From Nitrincola salilacus (GTDB taxonomy: Bacteria; Pseudomonadota; Gammaproteobacteria; Pseudomonadales; Balneatricaceae): a DNA stretch of 64,000 nt. The notes below the pieces were generated by a model. The model was not told the DNA's origin and made no database searches. It saw only the letters and a program-made list of their open reading frames with translations. A program made the position numbers and the translations under genes. The DNA lies in assembly GCF_046271865.1 (NCBI RefSeq), contig NZ_CP176580.1:1736001-1800000 (forward strand), written 5' to 3'. Positions 1 to 8,403 of the stretch are shown here, one piece after another. The first letter of the stretch is position 1. Every line of letters starts with the position of its first letter.

Positions 1-651
1 GTCATGAATATTGCTGCCCTCAACCACGCGTATCTCAATGCCCTGTTCGCGAATTTTCTGGCGCTCTTTATTCAGATTTTTACGCTTGCGCGATGTGAAG
101 CGCGACAGGAAATCGTCGAAGCTGGTATAGCCGTCATTATGCCAATGATACTGAGTACCCAGTCGTGGCATCATCCCACAGCTGCTGAAATGGTCTTTTA
201 TGATCGACTCAGTGAACAGGCCATGCCAGGAAGAGGCCTGAAATCGCTCGCACAACACTTTGGCGGCTTGTGACATGGCCGGTATTGCCTGCTGAAGCGG
301 TATGCTGATCCCGAACCTTGGGCCCTGTGACGGAGTGAAAGGGATGGCAGTCAGCAGTTTGGGGTAGTAATCCAGGCCATGGCGTGAATAGGCATCTGCC
401 CAGGCCCAGTCAAACACATATTCGCCGTAGGAGTGGTTCTTCAGATACAGAGGCATGACCCCGACCAGGTTGCCCTCCTGCTCAAGCCTCAAGTGCAGCG
501 GTTGCCAGCCGGTGTTGGCACTGACGCAGCCTGAACGTTCAAGCGCCTGCAGAAACTCGTGGCGCAGAAAGGGGTAGTCCGTACCGCACAGTTGGTTCCA
601 ATCCTCACGGCTGATCTGATCAATTGACTCACACACCTTAACTTCGAGCAT
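1..651 (-). CDS. COG3146-like N-acyltransferase, 3' part outside window
   Basis: The minus strand reads open for 217 codons from an ATG at 651 (protein begins MLEVKVCESIDQI) and runs off the left edge without a stop. Visible features are an N-terminal region with WNQLCGTDYPFLRHEFL, then HLRLEQEGNLVGVMPLYLK, and later a basic stretch SRFTSRKRKNLNKER. This resembles the COG3146/DUF482 group of GNAT-fold proteins related to FemAB acyltransferases. The family is generally annotated as putative acyltransferases and the substrate is unknown. It is divergent from the HIT gene that starts at 723. Family assignment is from recognition only and is moderate; the C-terminal half cannot be judged. Confidence 0.7.
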   Translation of the reverse strand, partial: MLEVKVCESIDQISREDWNQLCGTDYPFLRHEFLQALERSGCVSANTGWQPLHLRLEQEGNLVGVMPLYLKNHSYGEYVFDWAWADAYSRHGLDYYPKLLTAIPFTPSQGPRFGISIPLQQAIPAMSQAAKVLCERFQASSWHGLFTESIIKDHFSSCGMMPRLGTQYHWHNDGYTSFDDFLSRFTSRKRKNLNKERQKIREQGIEIRVVEGSNIHD

Positions 652-722
652 ATTGTTCTATACTTCCCTGAGTAACCTTTGAGAAACTGGCATCCATCTT
701 ATCCTGCCAGCTGGAGAATGTA

Positions 723-1190
723 ATGGACGAACTGGAACTTGAATTTGTGGAGTTTGTACTGGACACACGTTTGCAATCTGACTGCATTAAAATGGGTGAT
801 TTTCCGCTTTGTCGCCTGCTGTTGATGAATGATGCCCAGTACCCCTGGTTCATACTCGTTCCACGGCGGGCAGAGGTGTCTGAAATCTACCATCTTTCCT
901 CTGATGATCAACTGCAACTGATGAATGAGATCTCCTGCCTGACCGAAAATCTTGCGGATCTGTTCCAGGCCAGAAAAATGAACGTTGCCGCTCTGGGTAA
1001 TGTCGTTAATCAACTGCATGTGCACTGCATCGTACGCTATGAACATGACTCTGCCTGGCCTGGACCTGTCTGGGGTGTGAAACCAGCTGTTGCTTATACG
1101 CCGGAAAAAGAGCAGGAGATCCGTCGAAAACTTGAAGTTTTGCTCGATGGAGAGCTGGACTATGTCCCGGAGGGCGATCAGGAAGGCTGA
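723..1190 (+). CDS. HIT-domain protein
   Basis: 155 residues. The HIT signature is at about residues 97-105 (QLHVHCIVR), followed by DSAWPGPVWG. HIT proteins are nucleotide-binding hydrolases or transferases that act on phosphoramidate or nucleoside-phosphate bonds, with the middle histidine as nucleophile. Here the first histidine of the usual H-x-H-x-H triad is Gln; many bacterial members of this subgroup carry QLHVH, so I do not read it as inactivation. It is a short single gene between the divergent acyltransferase-like gene and aspS. The exact substrate is unknown. Confidence 0.85.
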   Translation: MDELELEFVEFVLDTRLQSDCIKMGDFPLCRLLLMNDAQYPWFILVPRRAEVSEIYHLSSDDQLQLMNEISCLTENLADLFQARKMNVAALGNVVNQLHVHCIVRYEHDSAWPGPVWGVKPAVAYTPEKEQEIRRKLEVLLDGELDYVPEGDQEG

Positions 1191-1226
1191 CTGCTGGCTC
1201 AGTCGTTCAATATCTTATTTCGGGCG

Positions 1227-1255
1227 CTGTCAGCGCTCGGATAATCAGGTATAAT
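1227..1255 (+). promoter_or_regulatory. Candidate sigma70 promoter for aspS
   Basis: A perfect -10 hexamer TATAAT (1250-1255) lies 17 bases after CTGTCA (1227-1232), a weak -35. It sits about 180 bases before the aspS ATG, which would give a long 5' leader. An inverted repeat (GCGCT-GTC-AGCGC) overlaps the -35 region. This is inferred from sequence match only. Confidence 0.4.
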
Positions 1256-1433
1256 TCCTCCCCTTCATTACACGTGGTTACCGTCCTGGCGATTTTATCG
1301 GAATTGCGAGTGCCATTCATGCGCTTGTTCAAGCGGTAATCGGTTGAGCCGGAGAGTCAGCAGAATTCATGCTGCTTGTGGCTAAGTCATTGTGTATACA
1401 GTATAAACGCTTCTGGAACAGGAACAGCCAACC

Positions 1434-3197
1434 ATGCGCAGCCATTATTGCGGCGATCTTCGTAAAGAACATGTTGATCAGGATATAGTCTTGATGGGGT
1501 GGGTTCACCGCCGTCGAGATCACGGTGGAGTGATCTTTCTCGATCTGCGAGATCGTGAGGGGATAACTCAGGTCGTATTTGATCCCGACAGAGAAGAGAG
1601 TTTCAAACTCGCTGACAGCGTGCGTAATGAGTTCGTTGTTGAAGTGCGCGGTACCGTTCGTGCCCGTCCTGCCGGAACTGAAAACTCCGACATGAGCACC
1701 GGTGCGATTGAAGTACTGGGTAAAGAGCTGGTTATCCTCAACCGTGCCGATACGCCGCCTTTCCAGTTGGATGAACATCAGCAGGTAGGTGAAGACGTTC
1801 GTCTGCGCCACCGTTATATCGACCTGCGTCGTCCAGAAGTGCAGCGCAAGCTGCGTCTGCGTTCCAAAATCACACACAACATCCGCAACTATCTGGAAAA
1901 GAACGGCTTTATCGATGTTGAAACACCGATTCTGACCCGTGCAACGCCTGAAGGTGCGCGTGACTACCTGGTCCCGAGCCGTACACATGAAGGCAGCTTC
2001 TTTGCACTGCCTCAGTCGCCTCAGCTGTTCAAACAGTTGCTGATGGTATCCGGCTTCGATCGTTACTATCAGATCGCCAAATGTTTCCGTGATGAAGATC
2101 TGCGTGCTGATCGTCAGCCTGAATTCACTCAGATCGACATTGAGACCTCCTTCCTGGGTGAAGAAGATATCATGGGTCTGACCGAAGGGATGATCCGTGA
2201 GTTATTCCAGGAGCTGCTTGACGTGGATCTGGGTGACTTCCCGCGTATGCCTTACTCCGAGGCGATGCAGCGTTACGGTTCAGACAAGCCGGATCTGCGT
2301 ATCCCGCTGGAACTGATCGATGTTGCTGATCTGATGGAAGGGGTTGAGTTCAAAGTATTCGCTGCGCCTGCGCAGGATCCCAAGGGCCGTGTTGCTGCTC
2401 TGAAGGTGCCGGGTGGTGCTGTTCTGACGCGCAAGCAGATCGATGACTATACCAGCTTTGTCGCCATCTACGGCGCCAGAGGACTGGCCTGGATCAAGGT
2501 TAATGAGCTGGAGAAGGGTGCGGAAGGTCTGCAGTCTCCAATCGTCAAGTTCCTGGGCGAAGAGGTTGCATTGAAGATCATGCAGCGTCTGGGGGCGCAG
2601 AATGGCGATATCGTCTTCTTCGGTGCGGATAAAGCCAAGATCGTCAATGAAGCACTTGGTGCGCTGCGTATTCGTGTCGGCGAAGAGATGGGACTGGTCG
2701 AGCGCGAGTGGGCGCCTCTGTGGGTGGTTGACTTCCCGATGTTCGAAGAGGCCAGCGATGGCAGTCTGACCGCACTTCACCATCCGTTCACCTCGCCAAG
2801 CTGCACGCCTGAAGAGTTGATCGCCGAGCCCGAAGGCAAGCTGTCGCGCGCCTACGACATGGTACTGAACGGTACTGAGCTGGGTGGCGGTTCGATCCGT
2901 ATTCATGATCAGACGATGCAGCGTGCCGTGTTCAAGGTGCTGGGTATTGCTGATGATGAAGCGGAAGAGAAGTTTGGCTTCCTGCTGAACGCCCTGCGCT
3001 TCGGTGCACCTCCGCATGGTGGTCTGGCGTTTGGTCTGGATCGTCTGGTGATGCTGATGACCGGCTCCAGCTCGATTCGCGACGTGATCGCCTTCCCGAA
3101 AACCCAGAGTGCGGCCTGTCTGTTGACCGATGCACCGGGTGTGGTGAGTGCGGCGCAGTTGCGTGAGCTTAACATCAAGCTGCGCAAAACCCCCTGA
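1434..3197 (+). CDS. aspS: Aspartyl-tRNA synthetase
   Basis: 587 residues, the usual size of bacterial AspRS. It charges tRNA-Asp with aspartate in the cytoplasm. The order is an N-terminal OB-fold anticodon-binding domain (about 1-105; MGWVHRRRDHGGVIFLDLRD), the class II catalytic core, and the bacterial GAD insertion (about 280-420). Class II motif 2 is at about 218-230 (FRDEDLRADRQPE). Motif 3 is near the C-terminus (GLAFGLDRLVMLM). The start ATG has AGGA about 10 bases upstream. Downstream order aspS-yebC-ruvC-ruvA-ruvB matches Pseudomonas. Whether the enzyme is Asp-only or also charges tRNA-Asn cannot be read here. Confidence 0.98.
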   Translation: MRSHYCGDLRKEHVDQDIVLMGWVHRRRDHGGVIFLDLRDREGITQVVFDPDREESFKLADSVRNEFVVEVRGTVRARPAGTENSDMSTGAIEVLGKELVILNRADTPPFQLDEHQQVGEDVRLRHRYIDLRRPEVQRKLRLRSKITHNIRNYLEKNGFIDVETPILTRATPEGARDYLVPSRTHEGSFFALPQSPQLFKQLLMVSGFDRYYQIAKCFRDEDLRADRQPEFTQIDIETSFLGEEDIMGLTEGMIRELFQELLDVDLGDFPRMPYSEAMQRYGSDKPDLRIPLELIDVADLMEGVEFKVFAAPAQDPKGRVAALKVPGGAVLTRKQIDDYTSFVAIYGARGLAWIKVNELEKGAEGLQSPIVKFLGEEVALKIMQRLGAQNGDIVFFGADKAKIVNEALGALRIRVGEEMGLVEREWAPLWVVDFPMFEEASDGSLTALHHPFTSPSCTPEELIAEPEGKLSRAYDMVLNGTELGGGSIRIHDQTMQRAVFKVLGIADDEAEEKFGFLLNALRFGAPPHGGLAFGLDRLVMLMTGSSSIRDVIAFPKTQSAACLLTDAPGVVSAAQLRELNIKLRKTP

Positions 3198-3209
3198 TTG
3201 TCTGTTTTG

Positions 3210-3232
3210 AGCGGGTTGCCATGCAGCCCGCT
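3210..3232 (+). terminator. Hairpin between aspS and yebC
   Basis: The stem AGCGGG/CCCGCT, extended by TGC/GCA, forms a compact hairpin 13 bases after the aspS stop. It has no following T-tract and lies 20 bases before the yebC start, so it is more likely a processing or attenuation hairpin than a full intrinsic terminator. Confidence 0.35.
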
Positions 3233-3252
3233 GATTTACCGAGGAAAGTAGT

Positions 3253-3990
3253 ATGGCTGGTCATTCCAAGTGGGCTAACATCAAGCATAGAAAAGCCGCC
3301 CAGGATGCCAAGCGTGGCAAGATTTTCACCAAACTGATTCGTGAGCTGACCGTTGCCGCCAAGGCGGGTGGCGGTTTACCCGAAGATAACCCACGCTTGC
3401 GTGCGGCGGTCGACAAGGCACTCGGTGCCAATATGAAAAAAGACACCATCGAGAAAGCGATCCAGCGCGGTGTCGGTGGTGCTGATGGTGAGCATTATGA
3501 TGAACTCACCTATGAAGGTTATGGTGTCGGTGGTGTTGCTATTCTGGTTGAGTGTCTGACCGATAATGTCAATCGTACCGTTTCCCAGGTGCGTGCTGCG
3601 TTTAACAAGCATGGTGGCAATCTTGGCACCAATGGCTCCGTCTCCTATCTGTTCGAGAAAAAAGGACAGATTACCTATCCTGAAGGGACTGATGAAGATC
3701 TTCTGATGGAGGCGGCTCTTGAGGCGGGTGCCGATGATATTGTCACCCATGACGATGGCAGTATCGATGTATTCACAGCTGTTTCTGACTTCCTGGATGT
3801 CAAACAATCGCTTATATATGCTGGTCATGAGCCGGTGCATGCCGAAATCGGCATGATTCCAGCCACTACCGTTGAGCTGGACGTTGAGGCGGGTCAGAAG
3901 GTCATGCGTCTGCTGGAGGTGCTGGAAGACCTCGATGACACCCAGGAGGTGTACCATAATGCCGACATTCCTGAAGAGGCGATGGCGTGA
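3253..3990 (+). CDS. yebC: YebC/PmpR-family DNA-binding regulator
   Basis: 245 residues. The N-terminus MAGHSKWANIKHRKAAQDA is the family signature. Members are cytoplasmic; some act as transcription regulators (PmpR in Pseudomonas), and relatives have been linked to translation of proline-rich stretches. A clear ribosome binding site (GAGGAAAG) precedes the ATG. The acidic C-terminal part (ELDVEAGQKVMRLLEVLEDL) is typical. It lies between aspS and ruvC, the conserved location in many Gammaproteobacteria. The target in this organism is unknown. Confidence 0.93.
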   Translation: MAGHSKWANIKHRKAAQDAKRGKIFTKLIRELTVAAKAGGGLPEDNPRLRAAVDKALGANMKKDTIEKAIQRGVGGADGEHYDELTYEGYGVGGVAILVECLTDNVNRTVSQVRAAFNKHGGNLGTNGSVSYLFEKKGQITYPEGTDEDLLMEAALEAGADDIVTHDDGSIDVFTAVSDFLDVKQSLIYAGHEPVHAEIGMIPATTVELDVEAGQKVMRLLEVLEDLDDTQEVYHNADIPEEAMA

Positions 3991-4018
3991 GTCGGTTGCC
4001 GGTCAGGAATGCTGACGC

Positions 4019-4534
4019 ATGGTGATTCTGGGGATAGATCCCGGCTCTCGGATTACCGGGTATGGTGTGATCAGCTCACTGGGTTCTCGAAATGAGTATA
4101 TCGCCAGTGGCTGCATCCGTATCAAGGGTGATGAACTGGCTGATCGTCTGAGCCAGGTCTATGCCGGTATCACCGAGGTGATCGATCGTTATCTGCCTCA
4201 AGAGGTTGCCATAGAGCAGGTATTCATGGCCCGAAATGCCGACTCTGCGCTCAAGCTGGGGCAGGCAAGAGGGGTGGCGATCGTGGCAGCGGGTAATCAA
4301 TTGCTGCCCGTTCATGAGTACTCGGCACGCAAGGTCAAGCAGTCAGTGGTGGGAACGGGTGCCGCCGATAAGGCGCAGGTTCAGCATATGGTGGCGATGC
4401 TGCTGAAACTTCCCGGCATGCCTCAGGCTGATGCTGCTGATGCGCTGGCCATTGCCCTGTGCCATGCTCACAGCCGTCTATCACTGGTGAGTGTTGCCGG
4501 TGTGGCTTCCGGTAAGGGTGGTCGCTGGCGCTGA
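4019..4534 (+). CDS. ruvC: Holliday junction resolvase RuvC
   Basis: 171 residues, typical size. This endonuclease cuts four-way DNA junctions symmetrically during recombination repair, working with RuvAB. Acidic catalytic residues are visible: Asp7 in GIDPGSRITGYG, Glu in VAIEQVFMARN, and the Asp pair in QADAADALAIALCH. The start is ATG 4019, about 28 bases after the yebC stop; a GTG two bases later is in another frame. It is followed by ruvA after a 133-base gap. Confidence 0.97.
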   Translation: MVILGIDPGSRITGYGVISSLGSRNEYIASGCIRIKGDELADRLSQVYAGITEVIDRYLPQEVAIEQVFMARNADSALKLGQARGVAIVAAGNQLLPVHEYSARKVKQSVVGTGAADKAQVQHMVAMLLKLPGMPQADAADALAIALCHAHSRLSLVSVAGVASGKGGRWR

Positions 4535-4667
4535 GCCCTGGCGTCGATCAGATCTGTGACCGGGGCGCTTACCGGTGCTATGATCATCATCTTCAGATCC
4601 ACAGTCAGACCCCGTTCAGGCTGGCAGGGTCGTCCAATTTCATGTCACAGCAGGAATCAAATCATTC

Positions 4668-5291
4668 ATGATCGGTCATCTCAAGGGTATCGTGCTGGAG
4701 AAGCTGCCACCACAGTTGCTTCTGGATGTGCAGGGTGTTGGTTATGAGGTTGAGGCCTCGATGAATACCTTTTACCGCCTGCCTGCTGTTGGCAGCGAGG
4801 CGAGTCTTTTCACGCATCTGGTTGTGAGAGAGGATGCTCAGTTGCTGTTTGGTTTTACTGATCGCCAGGAGCGGACGTTGTTTCGCGAGCTGATCAAGAC
4901 CAATGGTGTCGGCCCCAAGCTGGCCCTTACTCTGCTTTCCGGGATCAGCGCGGATGCTTTGATCAACTGTATCCAGCGCGAAGATACTGCAACGCTGATT
5001 AAAGTGCCGGGTGTTGGCAAAAAGACTGCCGAACGTCTTATCATTGAGATGAAGGATAAGCTGAAGCAGTTGCATATGCCGCTTCTATCGGGTGATCCTG
5101 CCGAGATGCCGATTCATCTGCAGCAGACGCGTGTAGATCTCCGGGGTGAGGCAGAGAGCGCGTTGTTGGCGTTGGGGTATAAGCCGGTACAGGCAACTCG
5201 TGCCGTGGAACAGGCCAGCAAACAGGCAGGAGAAGGGGCCTCAACTGAAGAGTTGATCAAGCTGGCGTTGAAATCGATGGTCAGTGCCTGA
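4668..5291 (+). CDS. ruvA: Holliday junction DNA helicase subunit RuvA
   Basis: 207 residues. RuvA tetramers bind the four-way junction and load RuvB. An N-terminal OB-fold (MIGHLKGIVLEKLPP) is followed by two helix-hairpin-helix motifs (TNGVGPKLALTLLSG and VPGVGKKTAERLIIEM, about residues 77-130). The C-terminal RuvB-interacting three-helix domain is at about 160-207. The ribosome binding site is distant (AGGA about 14 bases upstream). It is followed by ruvB 93 bases downstream. Confidence 0.97.
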   Translation: MIGHLKGIVLEKLPPQLLLDVQGVGYEVEASMNTFYRLPAVGSEASLFTHLVVREDAQLLFGFTDRQERTLFRELIKTNGVGPKLALTLLSGISADALINCIQREDTATLIKVPGVGKKTAERLIIEMKDKLKQLHMPLLSGDPAEMPIHLQQTRVDLRGEAESALLALGYKPVQATRAVEQASKQAGEGASTEELIKLALKSMVSA

Positions 5292-5384
5292 GTTTGTTGC
5301 CGGCGGGCTCATCTGGCAGGTTATTTCATGCAGCTCATTCATGCAGCTCATTTTATGCAGACAACATAGAAATACAGGAAAATC

Positions 5385-6392
5385 ATGTTAGAAGCTGATC
5401 GCTTTATCAGTGCCCTGCCCGTGAAGAGCGAGGAACAGCACGACCGAACTGTCAGGCCTCAGGCGCTGAGTGATTATCGTGGTCAGCCAACCGTGTGTGA
5501 GCAGATGGAGATCTTCATTCATGCCGCCAGGCAGCGAAATGAAGCTTTGGATCATACTCTGATTTTCGGCCCTCCCGGTCTGGGTAAGACCACGCTGGCC
5601 AATATCATCGCCAATGAGATGGGTAGTCAGATCAAGACAACATCTGGGCCTGTGTTGGAAAAGGCCGGAGATGTCGCCGCGATTCTGACCAGCCTTGAGC
5701 CTGGGGATGTTCTCTTTATCGACGAAATTCATCGCCTGAGCCCGAATGTGGAGGAGATCCTCTATCCTGCAATGGAGGACTATCAACTCGATATCATGAT
5801 CGGAGAAGGGCCGGCAGCGCGATCCATTAAAATCGATCTACCACCCTTTACGCTGGTGGGTGCGACTACGAGAGCGGGGCTACTCACCTCTCCGCTGAGG
5901 GATCGATTCGGCATAGTCCAGCGTCTGGATTTCTATTCCATTGAGGATCTGACCGCAATTGTTGTCAGAACAGCCGAGCTCTACGGAACACCCCTGGATC
6001 CGGATGGTGCCCGAGAGGTGGCTTGTCGTTCACGCGGAACGCCACGTATTGCAAACCGTCTGTTACGTCGGGCCAGGGATTTTGCTCAGGTCAAGGGAGA
6101 TGGTGTGATCACGCGGGAAATTGCCGATCTGGCCCTGAATATGCTCAAGGTAGATGAGCGTGGCTTCGATCATATGGACAGAAGGATGCTGCTGGCGATG
6201 ATCGAGAAGTTCGGTGGTGGCCCGGTGGGTGTGGATAGCCTGGCTGCGGCAATCAGTGAGGAGCGAGATACCATTGAGGATGTGCTGGAGCCTTATCTGA
6301 TACAGCAGGGTTTTATCATGCGCACCCCGCGAGGCCGAGTGGTGACAGATCATGCCTATCAGCACTTCGGGCTGCCGAAGCCTTCAGTTTAA
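5385..6392 (+). CDS. ruvB: Holliday junction branch-migration ATPase RuvB
   Basis: 335 residues. AAA+ motor that pumps DNA through the RuvA-bound junction. Walker A GPPGLGKTTLA is at about 62-72, Walker B LFIDEIHRL at about 112-120, sensor GATTRAGLL, arginine-finger region LRDRFG, and a C-terminal winged helix (EKFGGGPVGVDSLAAA to the end). AGGA five bases before the ATG supports the start. It completes the ruvCAB set. Confidence 0.98.
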   Translation: MLEADRFISALPVKSEEQHDRTVRPQALSDYRGQPTVCEQMEIFIHAARQRNEALDHTLIFGPPGLGKTTLANIIANEMGSQIKTTSGPVLEKAGDVAAILTSLEPGDVLFIDEIHRLSPNVEEILYPAMEDYQLDIMIGEGPAARSIKIDLPPFTLVGATTRAGLLTSPLRDRFGIVQRLDFYSIEDLTAIVVRTAELYGTPLDPDGAREVACRSRGTPRIANRLLRRARDFAQVKGDGVITREIADLALNMLKVDERGFDHMDRRMLLAMIEKFGGGPVGVDSLAAAISEERDTIEDVLEPYLIQQGFIMRTPRGRVVTDHAYQHFGLPKPSV

Positions 6393-6523
6393 GTTAAGGG
6401 CCAACAAGAGTATCAAACAAGCGTATTTATTTTTCAGGAGACTGCATTTGGCTTGATGCTGATCAAGGTCTGCGCACTGTGGGTGGTTACAATCAGTGAT
6501 CACTTTCCATAAATGGAGTCAGC

Positions 6524-6739
6524 ATGTGCAGCCGACATGATAAAGCTCAGTACAGACGGGAATTGCAGTCTCTACAGCAAAGTCTGCGTGATGAGCTGTC
6601 ATCCTGTGAAGCGGCGTTGCAGCGGATTGAGCAGGGCACTTACGGTCGATGTGAGGTTTGTTCAGAGCCGATCGAGCTTAATCGCCTCAAGGCCGACCCT
6701 CTTACTACACGCTGCCTGGAGTGCCAGCACAGACATTAG
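6524..6739 (+). CDS. Small DksA/TraR-type zinc-finger protein
   Basis: 71 residues. The C-terminal four-cysteine zinc finger is CEVC...CLEC, with Cys at about 43, 46, 64 and 67, preceded by a coiled-coil-like helix (YRRELQSLQQSLRDELSSCEAALQRIE). Proteins of this family bind the RNA polymerase secondary channel and modulate initiation. It is much shorter than DksA and lacks its long N-terminal coiled coil, so it is closer to TraR-like small members. GGAG is five bases before the ATG. It stands alone between ruvB and ybgC; its targets are unknown. Confidence 0.85.
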   Translation: MCSRHDKAQYRRELQSLQQSLRDELSSCEAALQRIEQGTYGRCEVCSEPIELNRLKADPLTTRCLECQHRH

Positions 6740-6863
6740 GCAAGGGTGATTTCGTGCTGTATTACCCCGCTGAATAAATCTCCTTAGCATTCTGATGCCC
6801 CCCTCTTGTATAAATTCTCTCGGCTGCTATTGTGGGCAGTCTTTGCTTTAATTGGGTTTCGAG

Positions 6864-7301
6864 ATGGTATTCAGCTGGCCGCTGAGGGTTTATATTGAAG
6901 ATACCGACTACGGCGGTATTGTCTATTATGTGAACTATCTGAAGTTCATGGAGCGTGCCAGAACTGAGCTGCTCCGTAGCCTGGGCATCTCTCAGCAGCA
7001 GCTTGCAGTACAACAAAGGCTCTTTGTTGTGCACAAGGTTGACTGTCAGTACAAACGCCCTGCGTTGTTGGATGATGAACTTATTGTCGAAACGGCTCTC
7101 AAAGAGCAAGCTGCTGCGCGTGTTGTTTTCCAGCAGAAGATTATTCGTGCCCGAGACTCAGTAGTGCTCTGTCAAGCTGAGGTTCAGGTTGCATGTGTAA
7201 ATTCCACATCCATGAAACCCTGTCGATGGCCTTCTGCTATTTCGGCCGGGCTGGAAAAATATTGTCAATGCCACTCCGAGGGAGAGAAAAGTGCAAGATA
7301 A
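6864..7301 (+). CDS. ybgC: Tol-Pal-associated acyl-CoA thioesterase YbgC
   Basis: Hotdog-fold thioesterase, 145 residues from the ATG at 6864; an upstream TTG at 6852 would add four residues. The active-site region EDTDYGGIVYYVNYLKFMERARTEL is characteristic, with the catalytic Asp in DYGG. YbgC enzymes hydrolyse acyl-CoA or acyl-ACP and are linked to phospholipid metabolism at the envelope. It is the first gene of the Tol-Pal operon and overlaps the tolQ start by 11 bases. The C-terminus (QCHSEGEKSAR) is a little longer than usual because of this overlap. Confidence 0.93.
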   Translation: MVFSWPLRVYIEDTDYGGIVYYVNYLKFMERARTELLRSLGISQQQLAVQQRLFVVHKVDCQYKRPALLDDELIVETALKEQAAARVVFQQKIIRARDSVVLCQAEVQVACVNSTSMKPCRWPSAISAGLEKYCQCHSEGEKSAR

Positions 7302-7968
7302 GATGTCAATCTGGAGCCTGATCCTTGAGGCGAGCCTCTTGGTGCAACTGGTTATGCTGGTGCTGGTGCTGGCTTCGTTCTTGTCATGGGTTATGATTTT
7401 TCAGCGCAGATCCGTTTTGCAGCGTGCCAGAAAATCTTTTATTGCCTTTGAAGAGCGCTTTTGGTCAGGGACGGATCTCGGACATCTTTTCCGTGAAGTC
7501 AGTCAGAACCCTAACCCCGACAATGGCGCCGAGAATATTTTTCGTGCTGGTCTGAAAGAGTTCACGCGTCTGACTCAGAGTGGTAACGCTGATCCGGATG
7601 TGGTGATGAATGGTGTTCAGCGCAGTATGCGCGTCGCTTTTTCTCGTGAAGAGGAAAAGTTGGAGAAACACCTGCCATTTCTGGCAACGGTCGGCTCGAC
7701 CAGTCCCTATATCGGTCTGTTTGGAACCGTATGGGGGATCATGAACTCATTCCGCGGTCTTGCAAATGTGCATCAGGCAACGCTGTCGGCTGTAGCGCCT
7801 GGTATTGCTGAGGCCCTGATTGCGACGGCTATCGGACTCTTTGCCGCAATTCCGGCTGTTATCGCCTACAACCGCTTCTCGGCTCAATCGGAAGCGCTGA
7901 TGAGTAACTACGAGACGTTTGCTGACGAGTTTTCCAGCATTCTCTACCGCCGCGTTCATGTGCTTTGA
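7291..7968 (+). CDS. tolQ: TolQ inner-membrane channel protein
   Basis: 225 residues, MotA/TolQ/ExbB family. TolQ and TolR form the proton-driven motor that energises TolA. There are three membrane segments: about 13-35 (LVQLVMLVLVLASFLSWVMI), and two in the second half (GSTSPYIGLFGTVWGIMNSF and LIATAIGLFAAIPAVIAYN). The GTG at 7291 has GGGAGA about 7 bases upstream; an internal ATG at 7303 is an alternative start. Confidence 0.97.
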   Translation: MQDKMSIWSLILEASLLVQLVMLVLVLASFLSWVMIFQRRSVLQRARKSFIAFEERFWSGTDLGHLFREVSQNPNPDNGAENIFRAGLKEFTRLTQSGNADPDVVMNGVQRSMRVAFSREEEKLEKHLPFLATVGSTSPYIGLFGTVWGIMNSFRGLANVHQATLSAVAPGIAEALIATAIGLFAAIPAVIAYNRFSAQSEALMSNYETFADEFSSILYRRVHVL

Positions 7969-7978
7969 GGTTTAATCG

Positions 7979-8395
7979 ATGATCAGGCGGAACCGAAAAA
8001 AGCGCAAGCTGAACGCAGAAATGAACGTCGTACCCTATATCGATGTCACATTGGTGTTACTTATTATCTTTATGGTAACGGCACCCATGCTGACGCAGGG
8101 GGTTAATGTCGAGCTGCCTCAGGCCAGTGCAGAGCCGGTTGAAACGCAGGATGAAGAGCCACTGATCGTAACGGTTGATGCTCAGGGACAATACTTCATC
8201 AATGTAGGTGGTGAAGATACTGATCCAGTGGATGCTGAAACCGTTCAGGATCGAGTTGGTAAGGTGCTGAACAGTTCACCTGAGAAGATGATACTGGTCA
8301 GAGGGGATCGTCATGTTGATTATGACCAAGTGGTCAAACTGATGGTGTTACTGCAACAGGCCGGTGCTGCAAGTGTAGGCCTGGTGACCGAGTAG
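7979..8395 (+). CDS. tolR: TolR motor protein
   Basis: 138 residues, ExbD/TolR family. A short cytoplasmic N-terminus (basic, RRNRKKRKLNAEMN) is followed by a single membrane helix with the proton-path aspartate in VPYIDVTLVLLIIFM (Asp near residue 23), then a periplasmic domain. GAGG lies upstream of the ATG, overlapping the tolQ stop, so the two are likely coupled. Confidence 0.97.
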   Translation: MIRRNRKKRKLNAEMNVVPYIDVTLVLLIIFMVTAPMLTQGVNVELPQASAEPVETQDEEPLIVTVDAQGQYFINVGGEDTDPVDAETVQDRVGKVLNSSPEKMILVRGDRHVDYDQVVKLMVLLQQAGAASVGLVTE

Positions 8396-8403
8396 GCTTT
8401 GTC

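Noticed and set aside
1329..1988. 219-residue minus-strand frame opposite aspS
   Set aside because: Antisense shadow of a strongly conserved gene; no domain or ribosome binding site.
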